A stretch of DNA of 64,000 nt from Glandiceps talaboti. Lineage: Eukaryota; Hemichordata; Enteropneusta; Spengelidae. Below the pieces are notes generated by a model. The model was not told the origin of the DNA, did no database searches, and was given only the letters and a program-made list of their open reading frames with translations. The translations under genes were made by a program, and so were the position numbers. Location: contig NC_135551.1 in the NCBI RefSeq assembly GCF_964340395.1, forward strand, positions 30,191,455 to 30,255,454. Reading direction: 5' to 3'. Positions 38,821 through 50,756 of the stretch are shown here, piece by piece. The stretch's first letter is position 1. The number at the start of each line of letters is the position of its first letter.

Positions 38821-39232
38821 ACTATTCAACACTAGCTGTTGCCCTTAAGAATGCGAGCACAAGCTTCATCTGAATTGAAGCGGTAGATTTAGAGAAATTA
38901 TGACATAGATACACATACAGACAGACTGATAAACGTAGACACACATATACACACACAGATACATACACAGATGCATACATACATACATACATACATACAT
39001 ACATACATACATACACATACATACATACATACATACATACATACATACATACATACATACATACATACATACATACATACATACATACATACACATACAT
39101 ACATACATACATACATACATACATACATACATGTATACATACATACATACATACATACACACACACATACATACATACATACATACATACATACATACAT
39201 ACATACATACATACATACATACATACATACAC
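38821..39232. repeat. (ACAT)n microsatellite with mobile-element-like leader
   Basis: The segment AAGCTTCATCTGAATTGAAG, then CGGTAGATTTAGAGAAATTA, then TGACATAGATACACA (about 38860-38916) is a diverged relative of the leader at 32340-32410. It runs into mixed CAGA/ACAC units and about 260 bp of ACAT repeats ending at 39232. Confidence 0.85.
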
Positions 39233-39773
39233 CATCGCGATGTAAAAATGACTAGTAATAACTTTTGTTGTGTCACAGACCAATACTTGAATATTTACTA
39301 TTTCAACAATTTCATCTTTTTGTCTAAAATATATTCACTTTTCAAATTTAGCCACAAGACAAATAGTTTTAATCCTGAGTATTATCGGTTAAATGACGAG
39401 AAAACTAGGCATTGACACATTGCCAACAGTTGGATGTAAAATATCGTTGTTTTGTCTGAGTGAGAGCATATGGTCTTAGTGTATACAATAAGTTAGAATT
39501 TCGCTGCCGATCTCTTTAAGCTAATTATCAGCGATGCCTTCAGCGTTTACTTTTCTTAACTCAGATAGAAGATATTATGATGTTATTGTTTAATAACAGA
39601 CATTTCGACACTTTCTTAAAGCAATGGTTTTGACTATAAAGGCCAGTAGAAGACGATAAGGAAAACAGTAACCATCTCGTTCGGAGAACTTTAATTTTCA
39701 GTGAAATGGAACGCCATTGCAGGATATAATCAGTTCATAAAAGTTATTTCAGATATGTTTTGTGCGGTAATTA
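39233..39773. other. non-genic DNA, no gene seen
   Basis: No supportable feature. Confidence 0.45.
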
Positions 39774-39797
39774 TAGCAGCAGCAGCAGCAGTAGTCG

Positions 39798-39886
<89 letters not shown>

Positions 39887-39899
39887 ATAATGATAATCA
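39774..39899. repeat. trinucleotide array AGC / GTC / GTA / ATA
   Basis: Blocks of AGC (39776-39790), GTC (to about 39828) and GTA (to about 39886) end in ATAATGATAATCATTATT, a self-complementary string. On the minus strand it directly follows the SINE body, so it is best read as the expanded 3' tail of that SINE. Poly-Val, poly-Thr and poly-Tyr frames here are artefacts. Confidence 0.9.
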
Positions 39900-40165
39900 T
39901 TATTGGTCCAAGTAAATTCGGAAATTTGTTCAATGGTCGCCATGGAACAGCGCCCTGGTGTCTTAGTGTTGATGAAGCAGGCGGAAACCAGAGTTCCGGG
40001 GGGAAATCTGCGTTGCTCGGCAGGATCACACTGAGCATCACCCTTCTTACATATAGACCTGTTTAATTTTTTAAAATCAAATGCAGCCGAAGCTTGGTGG
40101 GTTCGAACCCAGACTGTAGTTGTAAGAGGCGTATGCCCTAACCGCTCGGCCCGGCCTAAGGACAA
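39900..40165 (-). mobile_element. tRNA-derived SINE
   Basis: On the minus strand the head carries an A-box-like segment, GGCCGAGCGGTTAGGGC (around 40150-40134), and a perfect B box, GGTTCGAACCC (40109-40099). This is the pattern of a tRNA-Leu/Ser-type pol III promoter. A body of about 170 bp follows, then the trinucleotide tail at 39774-39899. Head, body and simple-sequence tail in that order are the defining architecture of a SINE, which is mobilised in trans by a LINE. No target-site duplication was identified. Confidence 0.75.
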
Positions 40166-42569
40166 CGGTTACGGAGATATATGTATATTTGAAACTTTCT
40201 CCATTACATGTTGTATAGTTTCGTTCAGCAAGAAGGACACATATCGTCACCTGGGAGTGACCTACTGACCCGAAATTTGTTCTAATTAAGTATTTATTGT
40301 ATCACATTGTGCTCTGCAGTCACCTTTCATGATAAGTCGTGTACCAATTCACACCATCTGTGGGAACTGTTTCAAACTGGTAATGTTTGTTTGTGGCTGC
40401 AGTACGCCAGCAATGATCTCAAAATAAACAAAAAATATCATTAGAAAAGACAACATAGATTTGGCTTTATATTTATCCATTTTATTTTACTATAATATTT
40501 AACACAATATGTTCAACCCATGACAGGCAATGTCTTCACATTCATTTTTTTCCGGTGATGCAATTAAAAATAATAATCTTCAGTGCGTCTTGGACAATGT
40601 CGTAGTAAAGATGCCTGTGGGTTTTCGATGATCCCCAAAATCACGGCCGTTAACACCATCTGATCTACCTTGAGTTTTTTTTTATTTTCTTAGCAAATGT
40701 GATTAAGTTTACATCATGGTCTTCAAGTATTGGTTATCTCAGATTCTTTCAAAACATTTTACAAGTGAAAATACTACATTTTTATCAGCAAAATATCAAA
40801 AAGTGCAAGAAAATAAAAACCCAAAATATATAAGGTGTTCGTTGCATAATGTGGTTTCAATCCTTAGTTTCAGTTGACGGTCTATGACGTTAGTCAATAG
40901 TTTTGGACACATGTTGAACAAATAAACATGAGTTGGTTAAGATACAAATATGATACATGTAACAGTTGTAGTAGAAATGATAACCTCTGTCTGTGTAGCT
41001 ATTCGAGGGAACAGTTATTATAAATCGCGAAGTGGAAAAATGTTCAAAGTATAATTGGATAGTGTAAATGAATAGATAATAAAGGGTAATGATGTCCAGT
41101 TGATGAAAGTTGCCACTTGATGCCTCAAGTATCGATAGCTTCTACTGTTACTATGGCTGGTGGTACGTTATTCCAATATATGGTAGTCCTTGCGAAAAAG
41201 GACTGGTTCTAGATATTTCAACTTCAGATCTGCAAGAAATCGCTAACAAAGGAACACTTTTTATGTTTTCTATATGTACCAGGCAGCATGTGTTTATATT
41301 TTTTTCAGAATATATTGTCAGATTGCCAAGGTCTCAAACAATGTCATAACCTACCGAAGAATATTCACACATATTGCGGCTCGAGAATGAATTGCATATT
41401 AGAAGCGGTCATACCAAACAGGTCTCCGTCGTTTAAATTTGTTAAGTGTCATTTGCATAAAGTTTCTGGTAATTAGGCAGTATCTCAGGAATGCAAATTT
41501 CAAATTTCAGACAATCTGGTACAACGTCATTAAACTATGACAATTTGGTATATGATAGAGCAAAAAATGTCTTGTTGATTTGTTTTTATCATCATGAGAG
41601 ATAGTTTCAGGTTCTATAAAGAGAAGGCACTGTTTTTATAGTGTAGGTTAAATAACTACAAGGCTTGTTATTTTGTCATTGCGGAAGTCAGTCAATTTAT
41701 AGCTGGTTCATACCTAGTATGCTTCCCTATCTAAATTATTGTATATCCTCGGATGACATTTCTTGTCTCCAAAATTCAATACATAGCGTCCGTCCGTCCG
41801 TTCGTGTGTGAAATGAAATGCTAATATGATGACTATAATATTTTCTTTTGGCCTGGCAATATAGTCCTGAACATACAATGACCAGCTTTTAGCGACACAT
41901 TTGGTCATGTTTGACTGGATTTATTTAAATATATCTTAAATGAAAACGCAAATCACTAAAAAGTGATGCGCAACAAAATACATGAATGTAGATTCATTCT
42001 TTGACTGTCTGAATGAAAATGCAAGGAGATACAATGGTTAAAGATGTGAACAGATGTTCTTGAGTTCCCATGAACTCAGGTTTCTCCTCCAATTTGGTAA
42101 ATTGATCTCCAGGTAGATGGAAAGCCTAACTGCTGACTTGCTTCAAGCTATGCATTTCACCAAATACTTTAAAAGGATATCTTGGTTCCCAGGTGGTATC
42201 ATCATTCCCCATGTAAGTTGATAAAATTGTGTAGTGTTGTCAATCTCTGGCCACTCTGTCGTGCATTTCTTAAAGGTTCCCTATTCAATCGCATCATTAA
42301 ACAACGCAAGTAATCTCTGCGATTCGTTTCAATTCCCATACCAACGTCTGAGTTTTCCTTGAGGTACATTCATTTGAACAGACTTGGAAAAATATTCATT
42401 TAACTATACATAAATATGGTTGACACTTGCCGAAAGAAGAGCATTCCCAGGCGTCAATCTTGTTTGAACTTCCAAAACTTTTAAAACTAATAATTGATGA
42501 ATAATGGGAACAATTAGTTCTTTAATATATATCAATATTTTATCAAATCCATGTATTTATTTTTTCCAG
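40166..42569. other. non-genic or intronic-looking DNA
   Basis: Nothing is certain. A strong 3' splice-site-like TTTATATTTTTTTCAG precedes a short Cys-containing frame (about 41311-41475, reading NILSDCQGLKQCHNL...), but no family was recognised and no partner exon is evident. The MITE-like string GTTCCCTATTC at 42275 is not followed by MITE sequence. Confidence 0.3.
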
Positions 42570-42717
42570 GACGTCATTCTATCTGAAGTGTATAGGTTAT
42601 ACCCTATATCTGTTCGACTGAACAGTCATGTTTGGAAAAATAATTTAGTAGATTTCATCGACCAAAATGTACACGTTGATTTCATTTCTGAAGGACTGAT
42701 GCGCGATTCAACCCAAG
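42570..42717 (+). other. candidate internal exon (unidentified)
   Basis: A strong acceptor (TATTTATTTTTTCCAG ending at 42569) and a plausible donor (CCAAG followed by GTGTAA at 42718) bracket 148 bp that are open in the frame reading DVILSEVYRLYPISVRLNS and onward. The residue mix looks protein-like, but I recognise no domain and no neighbouring exon. It may be chance. Confidence 0.15.
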
Positions 42718-43875
42718 GTGTAAAAGACATACATGTATATGCAAAGATGGATTTAGTGAGTCAGAAGTTCTATCAATCAAGTAATTTGCTACAAAAGAGG
42801 TTATGAAAGAAACCACGTGAAACATTATAAAGACTGTGATAACAACCCTTGACTGACACTTCTATTCTTAATCATTTCTATGGGTTTTTATATAACACGT
42901 CTTTCTACAAATGAACATACTAAATCATAGGTCCGAGTATTTACAACTCCCATCCTCATCCTTGCAGTATTCGTAATAATTTCATATTTAGCCTTCATAA
43001 GTAGTCATGCAAATGCAATTAAAAAACCGAAGTGAAAGCATGACCAGTGTTCATTCTCCTTCAGTAAATAAGAAATATGATTAATGTTGTTAATAAGAAT
43101 GTAATATTGATTTGAGATGTATTTTAAGCCTTCACATGGCTTGCAATATCATTCATCTCCTTACCACTTCTGAGATGGCATTTCTGAATATTGAGACACA
43201 GATGGCTAAAACCAGTCATTAGACGCCAGTATGACGAGACTATGTCTATGGTTTGTTCTTTGACTGTAATTAACTTTTTAAGTCTTACAACCATGTTTGT
43301 TCTATCTATGAGTGCTTTACCTTTCAAAGCCGTTAGAACTTGAAATGTGACCAACTTAGCCTTGATAACTGACATTGAAATCCATTTTGGTGTCTACGTA
43401 ATGTAATTGGAAATCTGTAAATGTACAGTCACGTCCTTTTATTCATACGGAACGGTTATTGTCCTATAAATCTATTATACGTGACGACTCTCCGGCAATA
43501 GCATGAAATTAAACACAAATGGCATTAATTTTACCACTTATATATTTTCATTAGGTTTAGCAATCTATACTATTACATCATCAATGGCCATTGCACTCAC
43601 AGAGCCAGGTATTGTAAACGACTATACGGCTACCTAGTTTAGTAACCAAGCACGTTCCAATTCACACAAGTGGATGGTGTCAACTATAAACCCAATTTGA
43701 AAGGTTTCCAAACCATCTAACTAGCTTTCACCATGTTAATAGAGTATCATCGATCAAGTAAGCAAATATTCACATTCATTCATTTATTCAGTGGAGATGA
43801 TACGTTCTTCATATTGTGAAAACATTCCGAAGTCTAAATATTTCCATGGAATAAGCACTATATATTTTACAACTT
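42718..43875. other. non-genic DNA, no gene seen
   Basis: A minus-strand frame of 83 codons (43124-43375, ATG start) has no recognisable domain. Confidence 0.4.
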
Positions 43876-43955
43876 TCATTGTGATTGTGATTGCGATTGT
43901 CATTGTCATTGTGACTGTCATTGTCATTGTCATTTTCGTTGTCATTGTCATTGTC
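43876..43955. repeat. degenerate hexamer repeat (GTCATT)n
   Basis: About 13 hexamers: GTCATT with GTGATT, GCGATT, GTGACT and TTCGTT variants. Confidence 0.9.
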
Positions 43956-45212
43956 CCTTACTCTCTATGAGTCGTGACTTGTATTTGTATATACTATAAA
44001 GTAAGGCATTACGAGTATAAGTTGTTCATGTCAAAAATAGTTCGTACTTGGCAATCTACACTGAAAGAGAGCTTCATGTGAAATCATCACACTGTGCCTT
44101 GTACATACATCGTCCACTAAACAATTCATCTCGATTTGACTAAACATAATACGCCCACTGTAGGTTTACCAAATCCCTCATCCCCGCTAGACATTTTTCA
44201 CATTTTGCGTTTAATTTTGTCATCATACACCAGTAGTTGTTGTCGCATAATTGAAAGATCAAGCGATAAAATCTCCAATAATGTCTCCAAGATACAAAAC
44301 CTTGGTGATTAGTATTAGCCACTAACCGTTAGTGACGTTGTCTTGGAAACCCATTTTATTGCCCATAGTGTAATATTTCGTGTTGTATCTCAAACTGGTT
44401 ATTACGAAATATATACAACGTTTAGTTTGCTTTGTGGACAGACGTGTTTGCCATCCCTGAAAAGCTTCTCTGAAATTGATATATTTCTAGACTACCTGAC
44501 ACAACATAGAATTGATGATAAATTGAGTGTTAATAGTGCCACCAAACCGCATAATTATTGGTCAAATTATTCATAACACCACACATGTGTCGACGTGTAA
44601 CACTAATGTTTGAGACTTGATTATATCCGTTGAATTAATCCGTTTCTATGAGGAGGCAACTCTTTTATTGAATAAAATTGAAAGTCAGTTTCTTTCCATT
44701 GACAGAATAAAGCAATTAGACTGCTGTTGCAGGTAGCTGGACAAACATGGAACAATAAGCATGTCATTTGATTACATTCTAAGTATGTGGCCGTATACTA
44801 ACTAGAATTACAGCAAATTGTCAGCCATGGCATGACTTTGATGTCTGATAAATATCTGTAAAAGATACATGTTTGCTTTCTGTCACTTTACACAATTTTA
44901 AAATCACATGTTCTACAAAAAAAACAGAGTAAGCAAACAAGCTTGTCTTTACTTTGGTACCCCTGTATCTGACACAGAGTGAATTATCACAACTTGTAAC
45001 ATTCTCCCTCATGACATCATTATAGATACAACGCTGTATACGAGTGTCAGTGTATAGTATGTCATATATGGGTATATCTAAAAACCAACATTTTATATAC
45101 TGCACTAGTCACATTTCATTTTGCCAGAAGTCGACACACACTGGCGAAACCGTGTTTATTAAAAAAAACATCGTTCGAGACATTTTATATCGATGTTCAT
45201 AAACATTAAAGT
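43956..45212. other. non-genic DNA, no gene seen
   Basis: Frames at 44343-44576 (+) and 44821-45105 (-) have no recognisable domains. Confidence 0.4.
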
Positions 45213-45308
45213 CAACAAACAAACAAACAAACAAACAAACAAACAAACAAACAAACGAACGAACGAACGAACGAACGAACGAACGAATGAATGAATGAAT
45301 GAATGAAC
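45213..45308. repeat. (AAAC)n/(GAAC)n/(GAAT)n microsatellite
   Basis: Three consecutive homogeneous blocks, each one base different from the previous motif: AAAC, then GAAC, then GAAT. Confidence 0.95.
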
Positions 45309-45812
45309 GAAAATATGTACAAATCAAAATACTAACAAGTTAACTGTAAACATAAAAGAATGTATGGACGGAATAATTCATATTCTGTTGCGTCTTGTAG
45401 ACATCATTAGCTACTTACTAATAGGTATATAGGTAAAGTACACATTGCTTATGAATTTCTCTAGGGGGCAACTCGTTGAAACTACGAATGAAACCGTACT
45501 ATCTCGTGCATCGAGACAGAATTCATTGATTTCAAAATGCCCGTAGAGATTCACCTCAAGGCAAGCAAAAGCTTGGATTAGACCTCTCAGCCGACGAAAT
45601 ACCATGCGATCAAATTACCTTAGCTCTACTATAAAACAAAACTTTATTTGCTCATGCGAAAACGTGTGTGCTCGACTTGTCTGATTATAATATACGTGCT
45701 TCTTACAAATGCCCACTATTACTGTATACGTATTATATATAGCACCATCGTACCAGTGGTTAACTGAAGGATTGTACATGCAGTGTCATAAACGACCACT
45801 ACGAAAGGGAAT
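45309..45812. other. non-genic DNA, no gene seen
   Basis: No supportable feature. Confidence 0.45.
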
Positions 45813-46045
<233 letters not shown>

Positions 46046-48174
46046 CGACGACTGAAAAGAAACGGCGATATGTTATAGCAATCAACATTATATATAGTAT
46101 GTAGGTAGATACTGTTAGATGACAGACACTCGTAAACTGACAAAATACATGTCCTCGTTTTATTGACCCCTCTGTATCATTTTACGTGGTCTACATTAGT
46201 TTGGCACACGTCCGAATCGGTACTTTTCTTTTTCGGTTTGAATTGACACGTTGTGTGTGTTTCCTATGTAAGGTCAAACCCAGGAAGATTTCATTATTGA
46301 TTCATAATATGGAAATCATTCAAATATTCCTGTCAGTAATTACGCCGGAAGTCTTTTATATCCCCCATTTGAAAGAAATCTGCGCCTTAAGACATGAACA
46401 TATATTAGATGATTATCGAGTGAGGAATGTCCGTTTGTCAAATCTAAACACACAAAACTCGTGGAGATAAAAGTGTATATTCAATAACGAAGTGCGATTA
46501 TATATTTCAACCATAGACATGCTTGAAAGTAGGAAAGGATATAAACTGGTGAAAGTGTCTATTCCAGTTGAACTGTAATGCATATTGACATTGAACGATA
46601 ACAGCTAGCCTAGAAGCGACGCCATCACTGTAGTATTCTGTAATGCTCGCAAATCATAGCAACTGTACGTGTAGTGGAAAGTACATTGGAGCTCTTTAAA
46701 ATGTATACCTTTCAGAGGATTCGTGTTGCCACGGGAAAAACTGAATGAGTCACTGTTTTACCGTTGGTTCTTTCGTTACATAGATTGCTTGTTTCTATGC
46801 AAATAAGGCGATAAGTGATAGGTACATCCCTATCAATAGTTTCAATGTTACAGTACCAATCATCAACCCTGTGGCGTATAAATGTACATACATGACGTAC
46901 GCGTGCCGTGACAGAATGTACTTACATTTGAACAATCGTGCGTCTTTCATGAACATTAACACATCAAAATCACCTCACGTCGACGGTGTGGTATATTTGT
47001 TAAGACTGTTGATTCATTGAACATCGTGTTTGACGTAAAGGCAAGAAGAGATTGAAGCATTGATCAGGTAACGAGACGAGTGATAAAGATAGATCCATTG
47101 TCTAAACCCCAGCCATGACGTCACTACACAGCTTACAAACCCAAACCAATTCTTACGAATTCTTTCCAAGACCAGTATTTCATAAACCCTGGTGACATTT
47201 GTTAATTACTTTCATAACAGGAAGTATAATGTCACTCGTGTACAGAAGTCTACGCCAGTCAGATACTTGCCAATTTCATCTGGGTTTGAAATGAAAAAGG
47301 ACACCATATCGATTTCATTATACCTAAATTGAATCAATATATATTTTTGAATTCGTAGCTTAAATAATTGGCATAGAAATATTTTAACGATTCCTTCTTG
47401 TGTACGTGCTTATTAAATGACATATTCCTACATTTCCCAATAAAAACGACATATTGCGAGTAATACGTTGCATCACAGGAACCGATTTCTTTGTTAAAAT
47501 GATGGTGAAATAGCATTTAAACGTAGGAGGCAAAACTACGCTGAACAGTAGGTAAACTGCACTGTATTCGGTTAGAGTTGACAGTGAACAAACATTGAAA
47601 GGCAAAGCGTATGCTGGTACATTGTACAGGGATAATGCCAGTGTCTTTAATATGCAGCTAAATATTCTCATTTATATTAACAGCCAAACTGATTAAATAG
47701 TGTTTCACTAAAAGCCACAATTTACATCAAATATTTCTGGAAAGAGTTTTTAAACTAGAATCAGGCTACTAAACCTACGATGTAGTAAAAAGAAACATTG
47801 GCTTAGGAGAGGTTTGTTTAAAAAAGACTTTTACATCAATGAATTGGTTATCGAATAAAGATATATTTAAAACATTTGTTACAATGATGATACTTTTGGA
47901 ATATTTCAGAGTTTTTCTTCTATCAACCATGTAATGACAAGTGAGGTACGGGTACGTCAGTACAAAACTGTCCAAACAACACAAGTGTACTGCCAAAAAT
48001 CAATAAATGTTACAATAAGCTTTAAAAGGTAATCAAGCACAACTCAATCGTTTGTGGAAAGATAAATCTCCTACAAGCGTCATTTACTGTGGCTAGTGAA
48101 GTATTAAAACAGTGCTTAGCTTTGATATCAAGTTTAGATTTCTAGAGTTAAACATTAATCAAATCACCTTTGAC
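46046..48174. other. downstream flank of the receptor gene
   Basis: This must hold the 3' UTR of the minus-strand receptor. There is no AATAAA on the minus strand in the first 1.1 kb downstream of its stop. The nearest variant signal is ATTAAA (complement of 47646-47651). The short frames here have no domains. A CRE-type octamer lies at 47116-47123. Confidence 0.35.
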
Positions 48175-49323
48175 CTACATGGAATTGTCTGTTTCATCCA
48201 TATCGTTATGGCAACCAATAAGTCCCATCTGATTGGATGACGTTGTCATGGTGGGCATCTCACAGACATCTTCGAAGCAGGCACTTGAACGACGATAGTA
48301 GCTACCCATACTCAAAGTATATTCAGGTCTTCGTTTCCCGCAAGAACACATCCTGGCTAACTTTTGTCGGAAATTTGCACCAGCACATGTGTATATGATA
48401 GGGTTCAAACAACTGTTAGCATAACTCAAACACATAGAACAATAGTAAGTTATAACAAAATGTAAAGAATACCATTTCTCTATGGGGTTAAAGGTCATGA
48501 TAAATTGAACCACCCAAAATGGTAACCAACACACCGTGAACAGTGCTACTGCAAGCATTACTATCACACCTGCTCGGCCCAGAGTTGAACGTCGTTTACG
48601 GTCGCGAGAACGGTACTTTGAGCGGGAACCTTTTCTCAGATAGAGCAGTATACGGAAATAGCAAAGAGAAATTATTAAAAGTGGAAGGCCGAAGCTAATA
48701 ATGAATGCATAGATGATGAAGGCAATATTCCATTTATGGCTGAAGTTGATATCGCATTTGATATGGCCGGTGGTATTGTCAAAGGTAGCATCGGCGTATA
48801 TCCAAAGTGGCTGCGAAGCTGCTATCGACAAAATCCATATGAAGATACATATAAGCCGAGCAGAATTCACAGTACGATATGTCATAGATTCGATGGCATT
48901 TACTATCGCTAAATAGCGATCAATACACATTGCAGTCAGGGTGAAAATTCCGGCGAACATGTTGATACCGTCTATGCCCATCACCAACTTACACATAGCT
49001 CGTCCTAGAAACCACGTCTTGCCGGTGTATTGGTAGGCAAGAAACGGTATCCCTAGCATAAACAGAAGATCGGCGGAGGCTAGGTTCATGATGTAAACAT
49101 TTGGTACAGTTTTCATGTCAGAGTATCGCACCAACACACAGACAACGATTCCGTTACCGAGGAGACCACTGATGCAAATGATACTGATGACGGAGGGGAT
49201 GAAGACCGTTCGCCACCAACTGATGGACGCGAAGGATTCATGATTTGATGCCGATTCGTTTCCAAAATCGTCCATCGAAGCATTGAATATATCACTGTTT
49301 TGGATAGTATAATTGAAATACAT
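48175..49323 (-). CDS. somatostatin / allatostatin-C receptor-like GPCR
   Basis: A 382-residue class A (rhodopsin-like) GPCR in a single open frame. The N-terminus has three N-glycosylation sequons (Asn4, Asn14, Asn22). TM1 is about 41-66 with GN (Asn57). TM2 contains NLASADLLF with Asp85. Cys111 should pair with Cys190 in loop 2. TM3 carries DGINMF with Asp118, the position that binds the ligand Lys in somatostatin and opioid receptors. DRY is 135-137. TM5 has Pro214; the basic third loop is 230-247; CWLP in TM6 is 265-268; NPIIY in TM7 is 307-311; and Cys326/Cys328 may be palmitoylated. MKTVPNVYIMNLASAD and FMLGIPFLA closely follow the somatostatin-receptor pattern. The family couples mainly to Gi/o at the plasma membrane. 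ATG 49323 is the first Met after tandem in-frame stops (TAA TAA, 49407-49402). CCCTCACAG ending 13 bases before it could be a 5'-UTR splice acceptor. The stop is TAG. Subtype (somatostatin, allatostatin-C or opioid-like) is not settled. Confidence 0.93.
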   Translation of the reverse strand: MYFNYTIQNSDIFNASMDDFGNESASNHESFASISWWRTVFIPSVISIICISGLLGNGIVVCVLVRYSDMKTVPNVYIMNLASADLLFMLGIPFLAYQYTGKTWFLGRAMCKLVMGIDGINMFAGIFTLTAMCIDRYLAIVNAIESMTYRTVNSARLICIFIWILSIAASQPLWIYADATFDNTTGHIKCDINFSHKWNIAFIIYAFIISFGLPLLIISLCYFRILLYLRKGSRSKYRSRDRKRRSTLGRAGVIVMLAVALFTVCWLPFWVVQFIMTFNPIEKWYSLHFVITYYCSMCLSYANSCLNPIIYTCAGANFRQKLARMCSCGKRRPEYTLSMGSYYRRSSACFEDVCEMPTMTTSSNQMGLIGCHNDMDETDNSM

Positions 49324-50756
49324 GTTTCTAAATACCTGTGAGGGTTGATCACCGAGATATGTAATCGAAAACTGATCCTCGTTTGAAGCATAGAACCCTT
49401 CTTATTAGAATCATCACCCAGTGCCTGGTCTTGCATACCATACCATACAATATCATAGCAATGCACTTGTGAAATGTACACAAAAGCGTTCCGCTCACAG
49501 TCGTAGCAGTTTTCTTCCTTTGAAAATGCCAACATTACCGCTAGGGTAGAGATTTTCACGGAGCGATCGATTAGGCCTGCGTGAGTGTTCTCATTACGAT
49601 CCCTGTGAGATGTGATGCACTCATCGTATGCACCACCACCTGTTCTTTTTATGACTCTATAATTTGATCACCGGGGGTGCCAAGCTCATCAATATCCTCT
49701 CAGTGGAGCTGTAATAAGACACGACAGTAACAGCAGTGGTGCAACCACAACCCAACATTCGCATAATATACGTTTGGATAATATTTTATAACCCTATGGA
49801 AATCTTACAAACTTGCTTCTGACAAGAAATTAATACGATTATACTGTTAACACCTACACTGTGTTAGAGCCATGGAATATCAGTAGCCGATGATTTGAGA
49901 ACAAAATTGTGCAATTTAACAATTTGTAACACACTGGAAAGAACTCTCTCCGGCAACTGAGATGTCTACGTTGCCTGGGGACAAATTGGAAAACCTTGCT
50001 CCGAGGATCGTGAAAATGACGTCACTGGAAAACGGACTACAGCTCTCAGCTACTTAGTAAGAGTAAAGAGCTTTCATTAACTAAGGCAAATCAAATGGAA
50101 TAAGAATTCACCGTCTGCTACCTTGACTTGCCTCAACTTTTCATTCTCAAATTTCACTTCATTACTCTATCTTTCGAAGAATAGTGCACGTTTTGCGTAC
50201 CCGGTAAATGCAAAGATATTCTTAATTGTCGTCTTTATCTAACAAATACCTACTGAGAACTAAAATATTTGTCTGGATAACAAATATAATAAAACAATTT
50301 TAATAAACATAAATTAATAAACATATTAGCGATAAAATTCGACTTCATATGAAGTCCATTTATGTTGGCGTGTGTATATTACATGTAAGATCGCCCATAC
50401 AGGGAAGACCCTCGGTCGTGTCTATTTACACTGGTTAGTTTGAAAGTAACACCGCCGTGGTCGATAGCATAGTACACTTAAGACCGACTGGAATATGATG
50501 AGACATCGTTTACGTCAGTCACGGTGTAAGCAGCTAAAGTGATAAATGATTAGTGCTTTCCTATGTGAAGTCTTCAATTCTGAAGTTTTAATTATTCTTT
50601 ATATTGTTACTTTGCTTGTCCCATAGTGGAAATACAAATGTAAGTCTTGTGACCTTTATATTACTGTGTCATTCAAGCACAGAATTTTGGTGTTTTAGGT
50701 GAGTTTATATTTTTACGTGCTGAATAAAACAAAATGTAAAACAAACAAAATTCATT
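49324..50756 (-). promoter_or_regulatory. 5' flank / 5' UTR region of the receptor
   Basis: The minus-strand sequence just upstream contains an ATG (about 49535) opening a frame that overlaps the receptor start out of frame. It would act as an upstream ORF if transcribed. A perfect CRE octamer (TGACGTCA, 50017-50024) lies about 700 bp upstream of the start codon, and a weak TATA-like CATAAAAAG near 49646. The transcription start is unknown, so these are candidates only. Confidence 0.25.

Noticed and set aside
39701-40066. poly-Val / poly-Thr / poly-Tyr frames
   Set aside because: They cross a trinucleotide array and a SINE. Not genes.
40083-40160. Functional tRNA-Leu/Ser gene
   Set aside because: The A and B boxes are good, but the sequence continues into a SINE body and simple-repeat tail without a proper acceptor stem.
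42270-42290. GTTCCCTATTC as a third MITE terminus
   Set aside because: Only 11 bases match and the adjoining sequence does not resemble the MITE interior.
49113-49559. 148-codon minus-strand ORF
   Set aside because: It is out of frame with and overlapping the receptor N-terminus, and most likely belongs to the 5' UTR. Noted only as an upstream-ORF candidate.
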